A stretch of DNA of 64,000 bases from Methanoculleus sp. (GCA_011048835.1 DSDF01000022.1:1-64000), one strand, 5' to 3'. Shown: positions 1-8,865, counted from the first letter of the stretch. Numbers and translations are program-made. Notes: a model not told the origin generated them from the sequence alone.

Positions 1-764
1 TGCACCCCCTTTGCCTGCGCACGCTGGGCGAGGGCGCCGAGGGTGAGGTACTCGGTCGCCTTTGCCATCCTGCCCGCGTCCACCACCGCACCGGGGCGCA
101 TCCCATCACCGAGGGAGACGCACACCTGCTCTTCGACGAGGATCTCAAGCAGATAGTCGTATTCCGCATACAGGGGGTTCTCCTCGCCCGTGTGCGCCAT
201 CATGGCCACGTGGAAGGCCCCGCCCCTGCTCACCACGCCCATGATGCGGGGGTCGCTTCGCAGGGCGTCGAGTGCGTTCCGGTTCACGCCGCAGTGGAGC
301 GTGAGGAAGTCCACGCCCTGCCGGCAGTGTTCACGGATCACCGAAAAGAGCAGGTCGGCGTCGACGTCCACCGCATTGCCCGCCCGCCGGACCGCCTCGT
401 AGATTGGCACCGTTCCCACAGTGGCATCGAGATTGAGGATCCGTTTCCGGATCGCCGGGAGATCGCCGCCGGTGGAGAGGTCCATGAGGGCGTCCGCACC
501 ATTGTCCAGTGCGGCGCGGGCTTTACGCTCCTCAAGATCGGGGTCGCAGCGGGTTCCCGAGGTGCCGATATTGACGTTCACCTTCACCCCGCAGCCTTCG
601 CCGATGGCACAGAGACGGTGCTCGCGCCGGGGGTTGGCCGGGATGACCACCCGTCCCCGGGCGATCGCCTTGGCCAGCTGCCGGGGATTGAGATACTCGA
701 GGGGGGCAACCTCTTCGACGATATCGGGAACGCCCGTGAGGCACTCCAGGATCAGGGTTTGCAT
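1..764 (-). CDS. thiC: Phosphomethylpyrimidine synthase ThiC, 3' part cut by window edge
   Basis: ThiC is a radical-SAM enzyme that converts aminoimidazole ribotide to hydroxymethylpyrimidine phosphate in thiamine synthesis. The visible N-terminal 254 residues match the family: MQTLILECLTG at the start, AIARGRVVIPANPRRE, a glycine-rich NIGTSG, MDLSTGGDLPAIR, and LHCGVNRNALDAL. The C-terminal CxxCxxxxC iron-sulfur motif would lie outside the window and cannot be checked. I chose the ATG at 764; another in-frame ATG at 773 adds only three residues and a stop lies just upstream of it. Only 34 bp separate this start from the divergent metallo-beta-lactamase gene, so the promoters must overlap each other or the neighbouring 5' ends. 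No TPP riboswitch can fit in that space. Confidence 0.93.
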   Translation of the reverse strand, partial: MQTLILECLTGVPDIVEEVAPLEYLNPRQLAKAIARGRVVIPANPRREHRLCAIGEGCGVKVNVNIGTSGTRCDPDLEERKARAALDNGADALMDLSTGGDLPAIRKRILNLDATVGTVPIYEAVRRAGNAVDVDADLLFSVIREHCRQGVDFLTLHCGVNRNALDALRSDPRIMGVVSRGGAFHVAMMAHTGEENPLYAEYDYLLEILVEEQVCVSLGDGMRPGAVVDAGRMAKATEYLTLGALAQRAQAKGV

Positions 765-798
765 AAAACACATTTGTCAGGGATTCTTATTACTTTGC

Positions 799-1401
799 AT
801 GGAAGTCCAGTGGATACCGGGTGAACAGGTGTTCGCCAATGCCTATGTGTCCGGCTCCGTACTGGTCGATGCGGGAGCGCTCCCCATGGCGGTGGAGCCG
901 TACCGGGACAGGATCGAGATCATCCTCCTCACCCACTGCCACTTCGACCACATCGCCCACGCCGCAGAGATCGCCCACATGTGCCACGCGGAGATCGTCA
1001 TCCACCGAAACGACGCGCCCGGCCTCACCGACGAGCGCCGCAACCTCTCCCTGCTCTTCGGGGCCCGCCTGCCTGCAATCGTCCCCGACAGGGTCGTTGC
1101 GGACGGCGACCGGATCGGGGATCTGGAGGTCCTCCACACCCCGGGGCACACCCCGGGGAGCATCTGCCTGTACGACCGGGATCACGCCGTCCTCTTCTCC
1201 GGCGACACGGTCTTCGCCGGGGGCGGATTCGGGCGGTTTGATTTCCCGTACGGCAGCATGCAGGCCCTGCGCACCTCCCTCGAACGCCTCGCCGCCCTTC
1301 GCGTCGAGCAACTCTATCCGGGCCACGGGGAACCGGTGACCGCCGACGCAGGCCGGCATATCGAGGCGGCCCGGCGTTTCATGGGCCGGACCTATGGATA
1401 A
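799..1401 (+). CDS. Metallo-beta-lactamase-fold hydrolase, glyoxalase II-like
   Basis: A compact metallo-beta-lactamase protein of 200 residues. The metal-binding motif HCHFDH is at about residues 46-51, followed by TPGHTPGS, then SGDTVFAGGGFGRFDF with the bridging aspartate, then YPGHGEP. This order is that of glyoxalase II-like hydrolases, enzymes that open thioesters or related bonds with a dinuclear metal site. The substrate cannot be told from sequence. The ATG at 799 starts right at the conserved N-terminus (MEVQWIPG). The last codons overlap the next gene by 8 bp, so the two are probably co-transcribed. The divergent neighbour is thiC. Confidence 0.88.
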   Translation: MEVQWIPGEQVFANAYVSGSVLVDAGALPMAVEPYRDRIEIILLTHCHFDHIAHAAEIAHMCHAEIVIHRNDAPGLTDERRNLSLLFGARLPAIVPDRVVADGDRIGDLEVLHTPGHTPGSICLYDRDHAVLFSGDTVFAGGGFGRFDFPYGSMQALRTSLERLAALRVEQLYPGHGEPVTADAGRHIEAARRFMGRTYG

Positions 1402-1855
1402 GGGTGTCTACTGCCTGGCGCTTCGAAACTGCGCCTGCAGCATCGATATCGGGCGGCTGGGAAGGTTCGCATTCGCCCCGGGGTGGCATGTCTACGTGGG
1501 CTCGGCGCTCGGCCCGGGGGGACTGAAACGGGCATGCCGCCACGCCCGCCTCGCCCGCATGCGGGACCGGGCGCCGAAATGGCATATCGATTACCTTCTG
1601 CTCTCCCCCTGCTTTTCGCTCGAGGCAATCTACTGCGCCCCGACTGGAGAGCCGGTGGAATGCGCCGTCGCACGGGGACTGGGCGGCGCGTGTGTGCCCG
1701 GCTTCGGCTGCAGCGACTGCGGGTGCGGCTCCCACCTGTTCTCTCGCTCCCGCGACCCCGGTGACGAGATCGAAGCCGCGCTGGCCGGGCTCGGGCTTGA
1801 GTGCCGGCGTCACGCCCCCCGCATAGTCCCGCCGGCGCAGATATCGGATCCATAG
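1394..1855 (+). CDS. DUF123 / GIY-YIG-like nuclease-domain protein
   Basis: A 153-residue protein of the DUF123 family, which is distantly related to GIY-YIG nucleases and common in archaea. Visible features are GVYCLALR near the start, the GWHVYVGSALGPGGLKRACRHAR segment (spanning about residues 29-51; a GIY-YIG-like strand followed by an arginine helix), WHIDYLL, and a cysteine cluster CVPGFGCSDCGCGSHLF at about residues 119-135. That cluster could bind a metal, which is inference. The family's cellular role is not established. It overlaps the 3' end of the upstream hydrolase by 8 bp. Confidence 0.82.
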   Translation: MDKGVYCLALRNCACSIDIGRLGRFAFAPGWHVYVGSALGPGGLKRACRHARLARMRDRAPKWHIDYLLLSPCFSLEAIYCAPTGEPVECAVARGLGGACVPGFGCSDCGCGSHLFSRSRDPGDEIEAALAGLGLECRRHAPRIVPPAQISDP

Positions 1856-2054
1856 CAGCACCGCCGGTCGCGCGACGCCGCCATTCCAGCCCCGGAGGGG
1901 GAGGGTTTTTGCGCCCGCCGCACCCGGACGGGCTGCCGGGCCATGGCGGATGATTCTTTGATACGGATCCTGAGGGATTCGGCACGCTGCACCGGTGCGC
2001 CGCCACATTGCTACGAGCAAAACTATGAAATAACTACACGCCAAGCATTAGACC

Positions 2055-2633
2055 ATGAAGGTGCTCGGGATCTCCGGAAGCAACAGGAAGGACGGCAATA
2101 CCGCATTTCTCGTCAAAAAGATTCTCGAACACGTCGACGAGGAGGAGTGTTCTGAGATCGAGACCGAATTCGTGTCCCTGGCAGGAAAGACAATCAAGCC
2201 GTGCACGGGATGCGAACTGTGCAAAGAGAAAAAATGGTGCGTGATCCAGAACGACGACTGGGACGACGTCGCGGAAAAAATCCTCGAGTGCGACGTGCTC
2301 GTCCTGGGTTCGCCCACTTACTACTACGATGTCTGCGGCCACCTGAAAAACTTCATGGACCGGACCTACTCGTTCTACCATGACCGCAAGCTCGCGGGAA
2401 GGAGCGCCATCGTCGTCTCCGTCTGCGCCGACCGCGGGTGCGAGCGCACCCTTGAGACCCTGGAGGGATTCGTCAACACCCACGAGTTCTCCTACCTTGG
2501 CTTCGTCGGGGGGCGAGGCTACCTTCCCGGCGATATCCTCCGGGACAAGCGCGCGCTGGCCAAGTGCAAGGAGGTCGCCGGCAAGGTCATCAAACTCCTG
2601 AGAAAAGATTCCGAGTTCATCAAGACGCTGTGA
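2055..2633 (+). CDS. Iron-sulfur flavoprotein, NADPH-dependent FMN reductase family
   Basis: A 192-residue flavodoxin-fold protein. MKVLGISGSNRKDGNT is the FMN-phosphate loop. CTGCELCKEKKWC at about residues 49-61 has the compact C-x2-C-x2-C-x5-C spacing that binds a 4Fe-4S cluster in the iron-sulfur flavoprotein (Isf) family known from Methanosarcina. LVLGSPTYYYDVCGHLKNFMDR is the second flavin-contact region. Isf proteins pass electrons and are thought to help reduce O2 or H2O2 in methanogens; the partner here is not visible. It stands alone, with about 200 bp of non-coding DNA upstream that contains an AT-rich stretch (around 2020-2040) able to hold a promoter. Confidence 0.9.
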   Translation: MKVLGISGSNRKDGNTAFLVKKILEHVDEEECSEIETEFVSLAGKTIKPCTGCELCKEKKWCVIQNDDWDDVAEKILECDVLVLGSPTYYYDVCGHLKNFMDRTYSFYHDRKLAGRSAIVVSVCADRGCERTLETLEGFVNTHEFSYLGFVGGRGYLPGDILRDKRALAKCKEVAGKVIKLLRKDSEFIKTL

Positions 2634-2728
2634 GGGGGGGCAGCGGGCAATCTCTTTTCCTGGAGCACGATACGCACACTCGGGGATGGTCGTGTGAGAG
2701 AGAAAAAGCGATGAAGGGGGCCGGGCCA

Positions 2729-3496
2729 TCATTTCGATTTCTGTTTCAGCTGCCCGGGCGGGATGCCTTTCTCCTTCACGGCGCCGTTGCCCCGTTCGGT
2801 GGAGGACAAGTTCTTTTTGACGGCGTTCCCGTTTCCTGGTATTTTTACCGTATCCTTCCCGGCGGCGGCCACCCCCTTGCCGGATGCGCCCGTCGCATTG
2901 ACCTGCAGCGTTGTCTCGTTATCTTCTGCATCCAGCCCGATTACCTGGCGCCTGAACTTGAGCATCAGGGTGCCCCCGTTCTTCATGTTCATGTGCACGC
3001 GTTCCGGTTCGGCGCCATTGAGGGTATAATTCCCATATTCCTCTGCGAGGTTCAGCCCGAAAGCGTCGGAAAGGGTGATGAACACCGTCATTATCCCGTT
3101 GCTCCAGGGATGTAATGATCTGGGCGCGATTTTCATGTCCAATGCCACCGGTTGCACGGTGACATTAAGGATGTCGGTCCCGTATCCCCCATCGATGTGC
3201 GTGACATTGACCTCCACGGCATACGTGCCCGCGGCCTCGTACACGTGCTGCGCCGCCACCGTGCAGTTCTGCTCGTCAACCTCTCTGGCATTTACCGCAT
3301 CGTCGCCCCAGGCAACCGCGGCGCTGTGATTGTCGACAAAAAGGGGGTCATCGAAGATTGCGGTGATGGCCACCGTCTCCGCCGTAGATACCGTCTGGTC
3401 TTCTCCTGCGTCCACCACGATGCCCGTGGCTGCTGCCAGGGGGCAGGCACACGCGAGCAGCAGGATGACCAGTACTCCATAATGTGATGTGTTCAT
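2729..3496 (-). CDS. Secreted protein with a PKD-like domain, function unknown
   Basis: About 255 residues. The N-terminus from the ATG at 3496 (MNTSHYGVLVILLLACACPLAAA) is a good signal peptide. It is followed by VDAGEDQTVSTAETVAITA, AVAWGDD and a HVYEAAGTYAVEVNVT segment typical of PKD/immunoglobulin-like folds found on methanogen surface proteins. The C-terminal third is rich in Lys, Gly and Asn and ends in a basic tail without a membrane anchor. The start was chosen over upstream in-frame codons because a GGTGG-type ribosome site precedes it and the signal peptide begins there. No enzyme motif is visible. Confidence 0.7.
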   Translation of the reverse strand: MNTSHYGVLVILLLACACPLAAATGIVVDAGEDQTVSTAETVAITAIFDDPLFVDNHSAAVAWGDDAVNAREVDEQNCTVAAQHVYEAAGTYAVEVNVTHIDGGYGTDILNVTVQPVALDMKIAPRSLHPWSNGIMTVFITLSDAFGLNLAEEYGNYTLNGAEPERVHMNMKNGGTLMLKFRRQVIGLDAEDNETTLQVNATGASGKGVAAAGKDTVKIPGNGNAVKKNLSSTERGNGAVKEKGIPPGQLKQKSK

Positions 3497-3533
3497 ATGC
3501 ACCACCTGCATGCAGGTACCGTATCTTTTTGCA

Positions 3534-3554
3534 GAAAGTATATAAAATATATGG
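3534..3554 (-). promoter_or_regulatory. TATA-box promoter of the secreted PKD-like protein
   Basis: On the minus strand an AT-only stretch ATATATTTTATATA lies about 40-55 bp upstream of the ATG at 3496. This is the expected place for an archaeal TATA box serving a transcript with a short leader. It is the strongest AT block in this part of the window. Confidence 0.5.
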
Positions 3555-3649
3555 TCGGTGATAATCACTGTTGATAACAGACCTGCCCGGCAACCCTTCC
3601 GATCCTTCCTCGGATGCGTGTACCATGGCCGGCGTTGCGTGGCATCCGT

Positions 3650-4744
3650 TCACAATAGATTGTACAGCGTCGTCCGCGGGGCGAGACTGCGGCCGATATC
3701 TTCTGCAATCCGCCGCATCTCCTCCGGATCGAGATAATCGGTACCCGAAGCGCCGGCGCCCTTGGAGATGCTCTCCTCGTACAGCGTCCCGCCAAGGTCG
3801 TTTGCGCCGGCAAGAAGAGCGAGCTGCGCCATCTTCAGCCCCACCTTCACCCAGGAGATCTGGATGTTGTCAAAGTTGTCCAGAAACAGCCTCGATACCG
3901 CATGCATCAGGAGATCCTCCCTGCCCGTGGCGCCGGGGCGGGCAATCCCCGAACGGTAGAGGGGGGTGCGGAGATGAATGAAAGAGAGGGGCACAAATTC
4001 CGTAAATCCTGCGGTGTCGTCCTGAATGTCCCTGATGAGGGAGAGGTGACGGATCCGGTCCGCCGCCGACTCCACATGCCCGTACATGATGGTGGCGGTG
4101 GTGGGGATGCCGAGGTCGTGCGCCTCCCTGATGATCCGCTCCCAGGTGGCGGTATCGATCTTTCCCGGGCAGATGACCTGCCGCACCTCGTCGACCAGGA
4201 TCTCCGCCGCGGTGCCGCACAGTGAATTCAGTCCCGCCTCCTGCAGGCGTTCGAGCATTTCGCGTGTCGTGATGCCGCTCTGCCGGGCACCGTAGGCGAC
4301 CTCCATCGGGTTGCTGGCGTGGATGTGCACGCGGGGGAGCGCCTCGCGGATCCAGCTGATGATGTCAGTGTAGGAATCGGCGCAAAAATCGGGATGGAGG
4401 CCGCTCACCGTACAGATCTCGGTCACCTCCCTCGATCCGGCGAGGTGCGCCTTCTCCTGCACCTCGCGTTTTTCACTACAGTATGCGTCCGGATCTCCCG
4501 GCTTCCTTGAAAAACCGCAAAATCCGCAGGAATTCACACAGAGGTTGGTCACATTGATATTCTGGTTGCGGACATAGGTCACTACCTTCCCGACGCGCTG
4601 CTCCCTGAGCGCATCGGCGGCCCGCGCGATATCCCAGACCTCGCGACCGCGTGCCGAGAGAAGCGCCGTGCCCTCATCCGCGGTCAGGCGATGCCCGGCG
4701 AGGACATCGGCGAGGAGGGTGGCGGTACGGGTGCCGGATTCCAT
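3650..4744 (-). CDS. cofH: CofH-type F420 synthase subunit (5-amino-6-ribitylaminouracil:tyrosine hydroxyphenyl transferase)
   Basis: A radical-SAM enzyme of 364 residues. CofH joins a tyrosine-derived fragment to 5-amino-6-ribitylaminouracil, the first half of making the deazaflavin Fo of coenzyme F420; CofG completes the ring. The radical-SAM cysteines are in CVNSCGFCGF at about residues 67-76 (C-x3-C-x2-C). Other family segments are TYVRNQNINVTN, TVSGLHPDF, GTAAEILVDEVR, TIMYGHVE and EFVPLSFIHLRTPLY. I chose the ATG at 4744 (MESGTRT); a TATA-like TTATACGC about 25-35 bp upstream suggests a leaderless transcript. A paralogue lies 2.3 kb away, beyond recQ. No CofG is in the window. Confidence 0.88.
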   Translation of the reverse strand: MESGTRTATLLADVLAGHRLTADEGTALLSARGREVWDIARAADALREQRVGKVVTYVRNQNINVTNLCVNSCGFCGFSRKPGDPDAYCSEKREVQEKAHLAGSREVTEICTVSGLHPDFCADSYTDIISWIREALPRVHIHASNPMEVAYGARQSGITTREMLERLQEAGLNSLCGTAAEILVDEVRQVICPGKIDTATWERIIREAHDLGIPTTATIMYGHVESAADRIRHLSLIRDIQDDTAGFTEFVPLSFIHLRTPLYRSGIARPGATGREDLLMHAVSRLFLDNFDNIQISWVKVGLKMAQLALLAGANDLGGTLYEESISKGAGASGTDYLDPEEMRRIAEDIGRSLAPRTTLYNLL

Positions 4745-4857
4745 GCTCCATGATAACAGGGCACGCGCGCGTATAAGTGTGTTCCTGTTCCACCCCCTGA
4801 TAACACTGGCACGTGCACAACAGCAAAAACACATCGCAGCAAAGATCTCTTGCAAGC

Positions 4858-7029
4858 ATGGAAGGTCCGCCCGATGCACTTGAGCGCAGTGACGCCTACC
4901 GGGTGCTGAAGCGCTATTTCGGCTACACATCGTTTCTCCCCCACCAGGAGGGGATTATACGCGCCGTCCTCGAAGGACGTGACGTGCTCGCCGTGGTTGC
5001 GACAGGCGGGGGAAAATCGCTCTGCTATCAGCTCCCCGCCCTCCTCGCAGACGGAATCACCATCGTGGTATCGCCGCTTATCGCCCTCATGAAGGACCAG
5101 GTGGACGCGTTGCGGGAATGCGGCATCGCCGCAGCCCATCTCAACAGCACGCTTTCCTATGACGAGCGGGTGCGCGTCGAAGGTGAGCTTTGCAGGGGCG
5201 CCCTCACAATCCTTTACGTCTCCCCGGAACGGGTGGTGCAGCCCGGGTTCCGGCGGCTCCTTCAGGGGCTCACCATCAGTCTGGTCGCCATCGACGAAGC
5301 GCACTGCATCTCCCAGTGGGGCCACGAGTTCCGGCCCGAGTACCGGCAGCTGGCACTCCTCAAGCGCACCTTCCCCGCAACCCCGGTCATCGCCCTGACC
5401 GCTACGGCAACCCCGGTGGTCCGGCAGGACATCCGCGAGCAGCTCCACCTCGATCGCCCGGAGGTGTTCGTCGGGAGTTTCCTTCGCCGCAACCTGCACT
5501 ACCGGGTGATCCCGAAGAGCAACGCCTATGCCCAGATCGTCGGCTACCTCTCGGGCCATCGCGGGGACTCGGGGATCATTTACTGCACGAGTAAAAAGAC
5601 GGTGGAGGATCTTGCACAGAAACTGAACCGGGACGGGTTTCTGGCGCTTCCCTACCACGCAGGGCTCGACGGCAGGATGCGGAGCCGGACGCAGGAGAAA
5701 TTCATCCATGATGCGGTGCGCATCATCGTGGCGACCGTCGCCTTCGGGATGGGGATCGACAAGCCCGATATACGCTTCGTCATCCACTATGACCTCCCCC
5801 AGACCCTGGAGCAGTACTACCAGGAGACCGGGCGGGCGGGACGGGACGGGGAGACGAGCGACTGCATCCTCCTGTATTCGCGGGGCGACCGGGCGAAGGT
5901 GCAGTACTTCATCGACAACAAGGGCAGCGAGGCCGAAAAAAGGGCTGCCCGGAGAAAGCTGGAACAGCTGATCGAGTTCTGCGAGAGCGGGTCATGCCGC
6001 GTGCGCATGATGCTGCGCTATTTCGGGGAGGAGCTCAATCCCCCTTCCTGCGGGACGTGCGACAACTGCCTCGAGCCCCGGCGGACCTTCGACGGCACGG
6101 AGATTGCACAAACCGTCATCGCCTGCGTCGCCCAGCTCGGCGCTCCCTTTGGTGCGGGGTACATTGCCGATGTGCTGCGGGGGGCGAAGAGCGGGAAGGT
6201 GAAGGCACGCGGGCATACCGCCGTTCCCGCATATGGCTCGGGAAAGGGGCGGACGAGGGAGCAGTGGACGGCATATATCGGGGAGCTCGTCCGCAAAGGG
6301 TACCTCTCCGTGGAGGGTGACCGCTACCCGGTGATCGTCCCCAACGAGCGGAGCCGGGAGGTCGCGGAAGGGCGCGCGGAGGTGGTGCTGAGCGAGCGTC
6401 GCGGTGCTGCGGCGGTGCGCCGCGCTTCGGCGGGAAAGGGGTATGATCCGGCCCTCTTCGCCTTCCTCAAAGACCTGCGGACCGATCTCTCCCGGGAAGA
6501 GAGGGTCGCCCCGTTCATGATCTTCTCCGACGCCACGCTCCGGGAGATGGCGGCGGTCATGCCCCGCACCCGGGACGACCTCCTTGCCATCAGGGGTGTC
6601 GGCGCACACAAGCTGCGCAAATACGGCGATGCGTTCCTGCAAGCGATCCGGGATGCATGCGAAACCCTCCCGGAGACCGCCGCACCCCCGCAGGCGGGGA
6701 CCGCCCTGTCCCCCGCATCGATCGCCGAGACCCTCGCCCTCTACCGCCGCGGCTACACCGTGCGGGAGATTGCGGCGGCCCGGGAGATGGCGGAAGAGAC
6801 CGTGGGGGCCCAGATCGAGGCCATCATTCTGGACGGCGAGGAGATTTCCCTCGACGACCTTGTCATGCACGCCAGGCAGGAGGCCATCCGGGACGCCATT
6901 GCCCGGTGCGGACACGAGAACCTCCGGCTCCTGAAATCGCATCTCGGCGACCGCTATTCCTACAACGAGATCCGTTTCGTGCGGGCGTGGGATGCGGTAC
7001 GCGGGCATCAACCGGCCGAACGTGCGTGA
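4858..7029 (+). CDS. recQ: RecQ-family ATP-dependent DNA helicase with HRDC and C-terminal HTH domain
   Basis: A 3'-5' superfamily 2 helicase of about 723 residues. Walker A is TGGGKSLCYQ, the DEAH box is AIDEAHCISQWGHEFRPEY, motif III is ALTATATP, and motif VI is QETGRAGRDG. The RQC zinc ligands are in SCRVRMML and CGTCDNC. An HRDC domain (DLRTDLSREERVAPFMIF to GVGAHKLRKYG) follows at about residues 525-600. The last 95 residues (RRGYTVREIAAAREMAEETV) form an extra helix-turn-helix domain. The ATG at 4858 fits the family N-terminus; an in-frame GTG at 4813 would add 15 residues, and a TATAAG at about 4771 would allow it. It probably acts in stalled-fork repair. It sits divergently beside cofH. 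Confidence 0.93.
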   Translation: MEGPPDALERSDAYRVLKRYFGYTSFLPHQEGIIRAVLEGRDVLAVVATGGGKSLCYQLPALLADGITIVVSPLIALMKDQVDALRECGIAAAHLNSTLSYDERVRVEGELCRGALTILYVSPERVVQPGFRRLLQGLTISLVAIDEAHCISQWGHEFRPEYRQLALLKRTFPATPVIALTATATPVVRQDIREQLHLDRPEVFVGSFLRRNLHYRVIPKSNAYAQIVGYLSGHRGDSGIIYCTSKKTVEDLAQKLNRDGFLALPYHAGLDGRMRSRTQEKFIHDAVRIIVATVAFGMGIDKPDIRFVIHYDLPQTLEQYYQETGRAGRDGETSDCILLYSRGDRAKVQYFIDNKGSEAEKRAARRKLEQLIEFCESGSCRVRMMLRYFGEELNPPSCGTCDNCLEPRRTFDGTEIAQTVIACVAQLGAPFGAGYIADVLRGAKSGKVKARGHTAVPAYGSGKGRTREQWTAYIGELVRKGYLSVEGDRYPVIVPNERSREVAEGRAEVVLSERRGAAAVRRASAGKGYDPALFAFLKDLRTDLSREERVAPFMIFSDATLREMAAVMPRTRDDLLAIRGVGAHKLRKYGDAFLQAIRDACETLPETAAPPQAGTALSPASIAETLALYRRGYTVREIAAAREMAEETVGAQIEAIILDGEEISLDDLVMHARQEAIRDAIARCGHENLRLLKSHLGDRYSYNEIRFVRAWDAVRGHQPAERA

Positions 7030-7079
7030 AGCAGACGCGATTGCTGCAGGGCACACAATTGGCCAGGGGGCCTCCCGTC

Positions 7080-8156
7080 TCAGACCGGCCCGTACGTCGT
7101 CGTCCGCTGCCGCAGCGTGAGCCCGAGGTCGTCGACGATGCGCCGCATCTCTTCCGGATCGAAGAATCCCCCCGCCTCCCCGCCGGCATCGGCGGAAACC
7201 GCATCGACGAACATCGTGCCGCCGATATCGTCGGCGCCCGCCCGCAGGAGCATCGAGGTCATCTTGAGGCCCACCTTCTGCCATGGGACCTGGATGTGGT
7301 CGAAATTGTCCAGAAACAGGCGTGCGACGGCGACGAGGAGCAGGTCTTCCCGGCCCGTGGCGCCGCGCGGTGCGATGCCCGACTCGAAGAGCGGGGTGTG
7401 CTCGTAGAGCCATGAGAGGGGGACCAGCTCGGTAAACCCTCCTGTTTCGTCCTGGATGTCACGCAGTATGGAGAGATGGCGGATGCGGTCTTCCGCCGTG
7501 TCCACCGAGCCGTACATGATGGTTGCCGTCGATTTGATCCCCATCGCGTGGGCCTCTTTGATGATCCGCACCCACCCGGCGGTGGACACCTTCCGGGGGC
7601 AGATGATCTCCCGTACCCTGTCCACCAGGATCTCCGCGGCGGTGCCCTGCAGTGTCCCGAGGCCCGCGTCCCGTAGCATCCGGATCACCTCCGCGGTGGA
7701 GATCCCGCTTTGCTTCGCCGCCCATGCGATCTCGTCCGGGCTGCAGGTATGGATGTCCGCCCGGGGGACGACCTCGCGCACCCAGGAGATAATGTCCCGG
7801 TACGATTCGGCGGTGAAATCGGGGTGAACCCCCGAGAGCAGGCAGATCTCGGTCACCCCGCGATCCTTTGCCAGTGCCGCCTGCTCCTGGATCTGCTCTT
7901 TGCCATAGAAGTATGTCCCTTTCGCTCCTTTCGGCTTCCCGAAGCTGCAAAAGCCGCAGATGTTCTTGCAGATATTGGTGACGTGCAGGTTCTGGTTGCG
8001 CACGTAGGTGACCGTGTCCCCTGCCTTGTGCTCCCGCATGCGGTCGGCGGCGGCGGCGATCTCCCATACCCCCCGGTCCCGGGTCTTCAGCAGCCCGACC
8101 GCCTCTTCCCCGGTGAGGCGGTGGCCTCCCAGTACATCGTCCAGCAGCTGTATCAT
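7080..8156 (-). CDS. cofH: Second CofH paralogue, radical SAM
   Basis: A 358-residue radical-SAM protein that aligns end to end with the product at 3650-4744. It has TYVRNQNLHVTN, the cluster motif CKNICGFCSF at about residues 61-70, LLSGVHPDF, GTAAEILVDRVR, TIMYGSVDTAEDRIRHLS, ELVPLSWLYEHTPLF, and LFLDNFDHIQVPWQKVGLKM. The motif is of CofH rather than CofG type. Differences in the substrate region (KPKGAKGTYFYG against KPGDPDAYCSEK) suggest that the two may not be fully redundant. Several methanogens carry more than one CofH-like gene, so the true substrate of each copy is open. The ATG at 8156 is near the signal peptidase gene in the same direction. Confidence 0.86.
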   Translation of the reverse strand: MIQLLDDVLGGHRLTGEEAVGLLKTRDRGVWEIAAAADRMREHKAGDTVTYVRNQNLHVTNICKNICGFCSFGKPKGAKGTYFYGKEQIQEQAALAKDRGVTEICLLSGVHPDFTAESYRDIISWVREVVPRADIHTCSPDEIAWAAKQSGISTAEVIRMLRDAGLGTLQGTAAEILVDRVREIICPRKVSTAGWVRIIKEAHAMGIKSTATIMYGSVDTAEDRIRHLSILRDIQDETGGFTELVPLSWLYEHTPLFESGIAPRGATGREDLLLVAVARLFLDNFDHIQVPWQKVGLKMTSMLLRAGADDIGGTMFVDAVSADAGGEAGGFFDPEEMRRIVDDLGLTLRQRTTTYGPV

Positions 8157-8175
8157 GTATCTCCTCCCCGATACC

Positions 8176-8865
8176 TTACGATTTTGGTTTTTTCTTCTTT
8201 TTGCCCGCAGGGCGGTCCTGCGGCGCTTCCCGCATGCGCAGCCATGCCTCGTGCAGGATCATGATGACCAGCACCACCACGGCGAGAGGGACGATGTTGA
8301 GGGGGAGGTAGCCCACGAGAGGGACGGCGAACAGTGCTTTGCCCACGATCCACTCCTCTCTGACCGGTTCGATCACTCCCACCCCCGGCAGAATCGTATT
8401 CTGGTCCACCACCGGGTTGTTGTCGCCTCTGGTGATGTAGCCGCCCTGCCCGGACCCGTCGGTCAATGCCATCGCCCGGTGGATGATGGGGTGGACCGAA
8501 TCCACCCCGTTCGGCCGGTAGATGATCACGTCGCCGTAGACCGGACGTCCGTCGCTGGCCGGATACGCATTGAACCGGCCGCTGCCCGTCCGTATCCCCT
8601 CCTCGTGCGTGAGGAGATCGCCGAAGCGGTTTTCTTCGACGACAAAAACGAGATCGCCCACCTTCATGTTGGGCACCATGCTCTCCGACTCCACAGCGAC
8701 CACGGCAGGCCAGGTGCCGCTCACCAGAAAGAGCACGAGGGCGATGGCCCCCACCACGCCGACAACCCAGAGGAGATCGCGGGCGAATGATGCTGCAGGA
8801 TGATCGCTTTTCAGCAGTCTCGAGAGCATCGAGGAGCCCTCCTCCCGCTTCCCCATGGGTTTCAT
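8176..8865 (-). CDS. Signal peptidase I, archaeal S26B (Sec11-like)
   Basis: A membrane serine protease that removes Sec signal peptides. One membrane helix near the N-terminus (LLWVVGVVGAIALVLFLVSG) is followed by the nucleophile motif SESMVPNMKVGD. PIIHRAM supplies the histidine that replaces the bacterial Lys, and YITRGDNNP is the third conserved box. A second hydrophobic helix (VPLAVVVLVIMILHEAWL) precedes a Lys-rich cytoplasmic tail KKKKKPKS. A Ser-His dyad is the archaeal/eukaryotic form. The start could be the ATG at 8865 (MKPMG) or a TTG at 8883 preceded closely by GGAGGGG; the protein differs by only six residues. It lies 19 bp upstream of the second cofH. Confidence 0.9.
   Translation of the reverse strand: MKPMGKREEGSSMLSRLLKSDHPAASFARDLLWVVGVVGAIALVLFLVSGTWPAVVAVESESMVPNMKVGDLVFVVEENRFGDLLTHEEGIRTGSGRFNAYPASDGRPVYGDVIIYRPNGVDSVHPIIHRAMALTDGSGQGGYITRGDNNPVVDQNTILPGVGVIEPVREEWIVGKALFAVPLVGYLPLNIVPLAVVVLVIMILHEAWLRMREAPQDRPAGKKKKKPKS

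Noticed and set aside
421-798. Upstream extension of the hydrolase through the thiC region
   Set aside because: The extra residues are antisense to the clearly conserved thiC coding region and have no family similarity.
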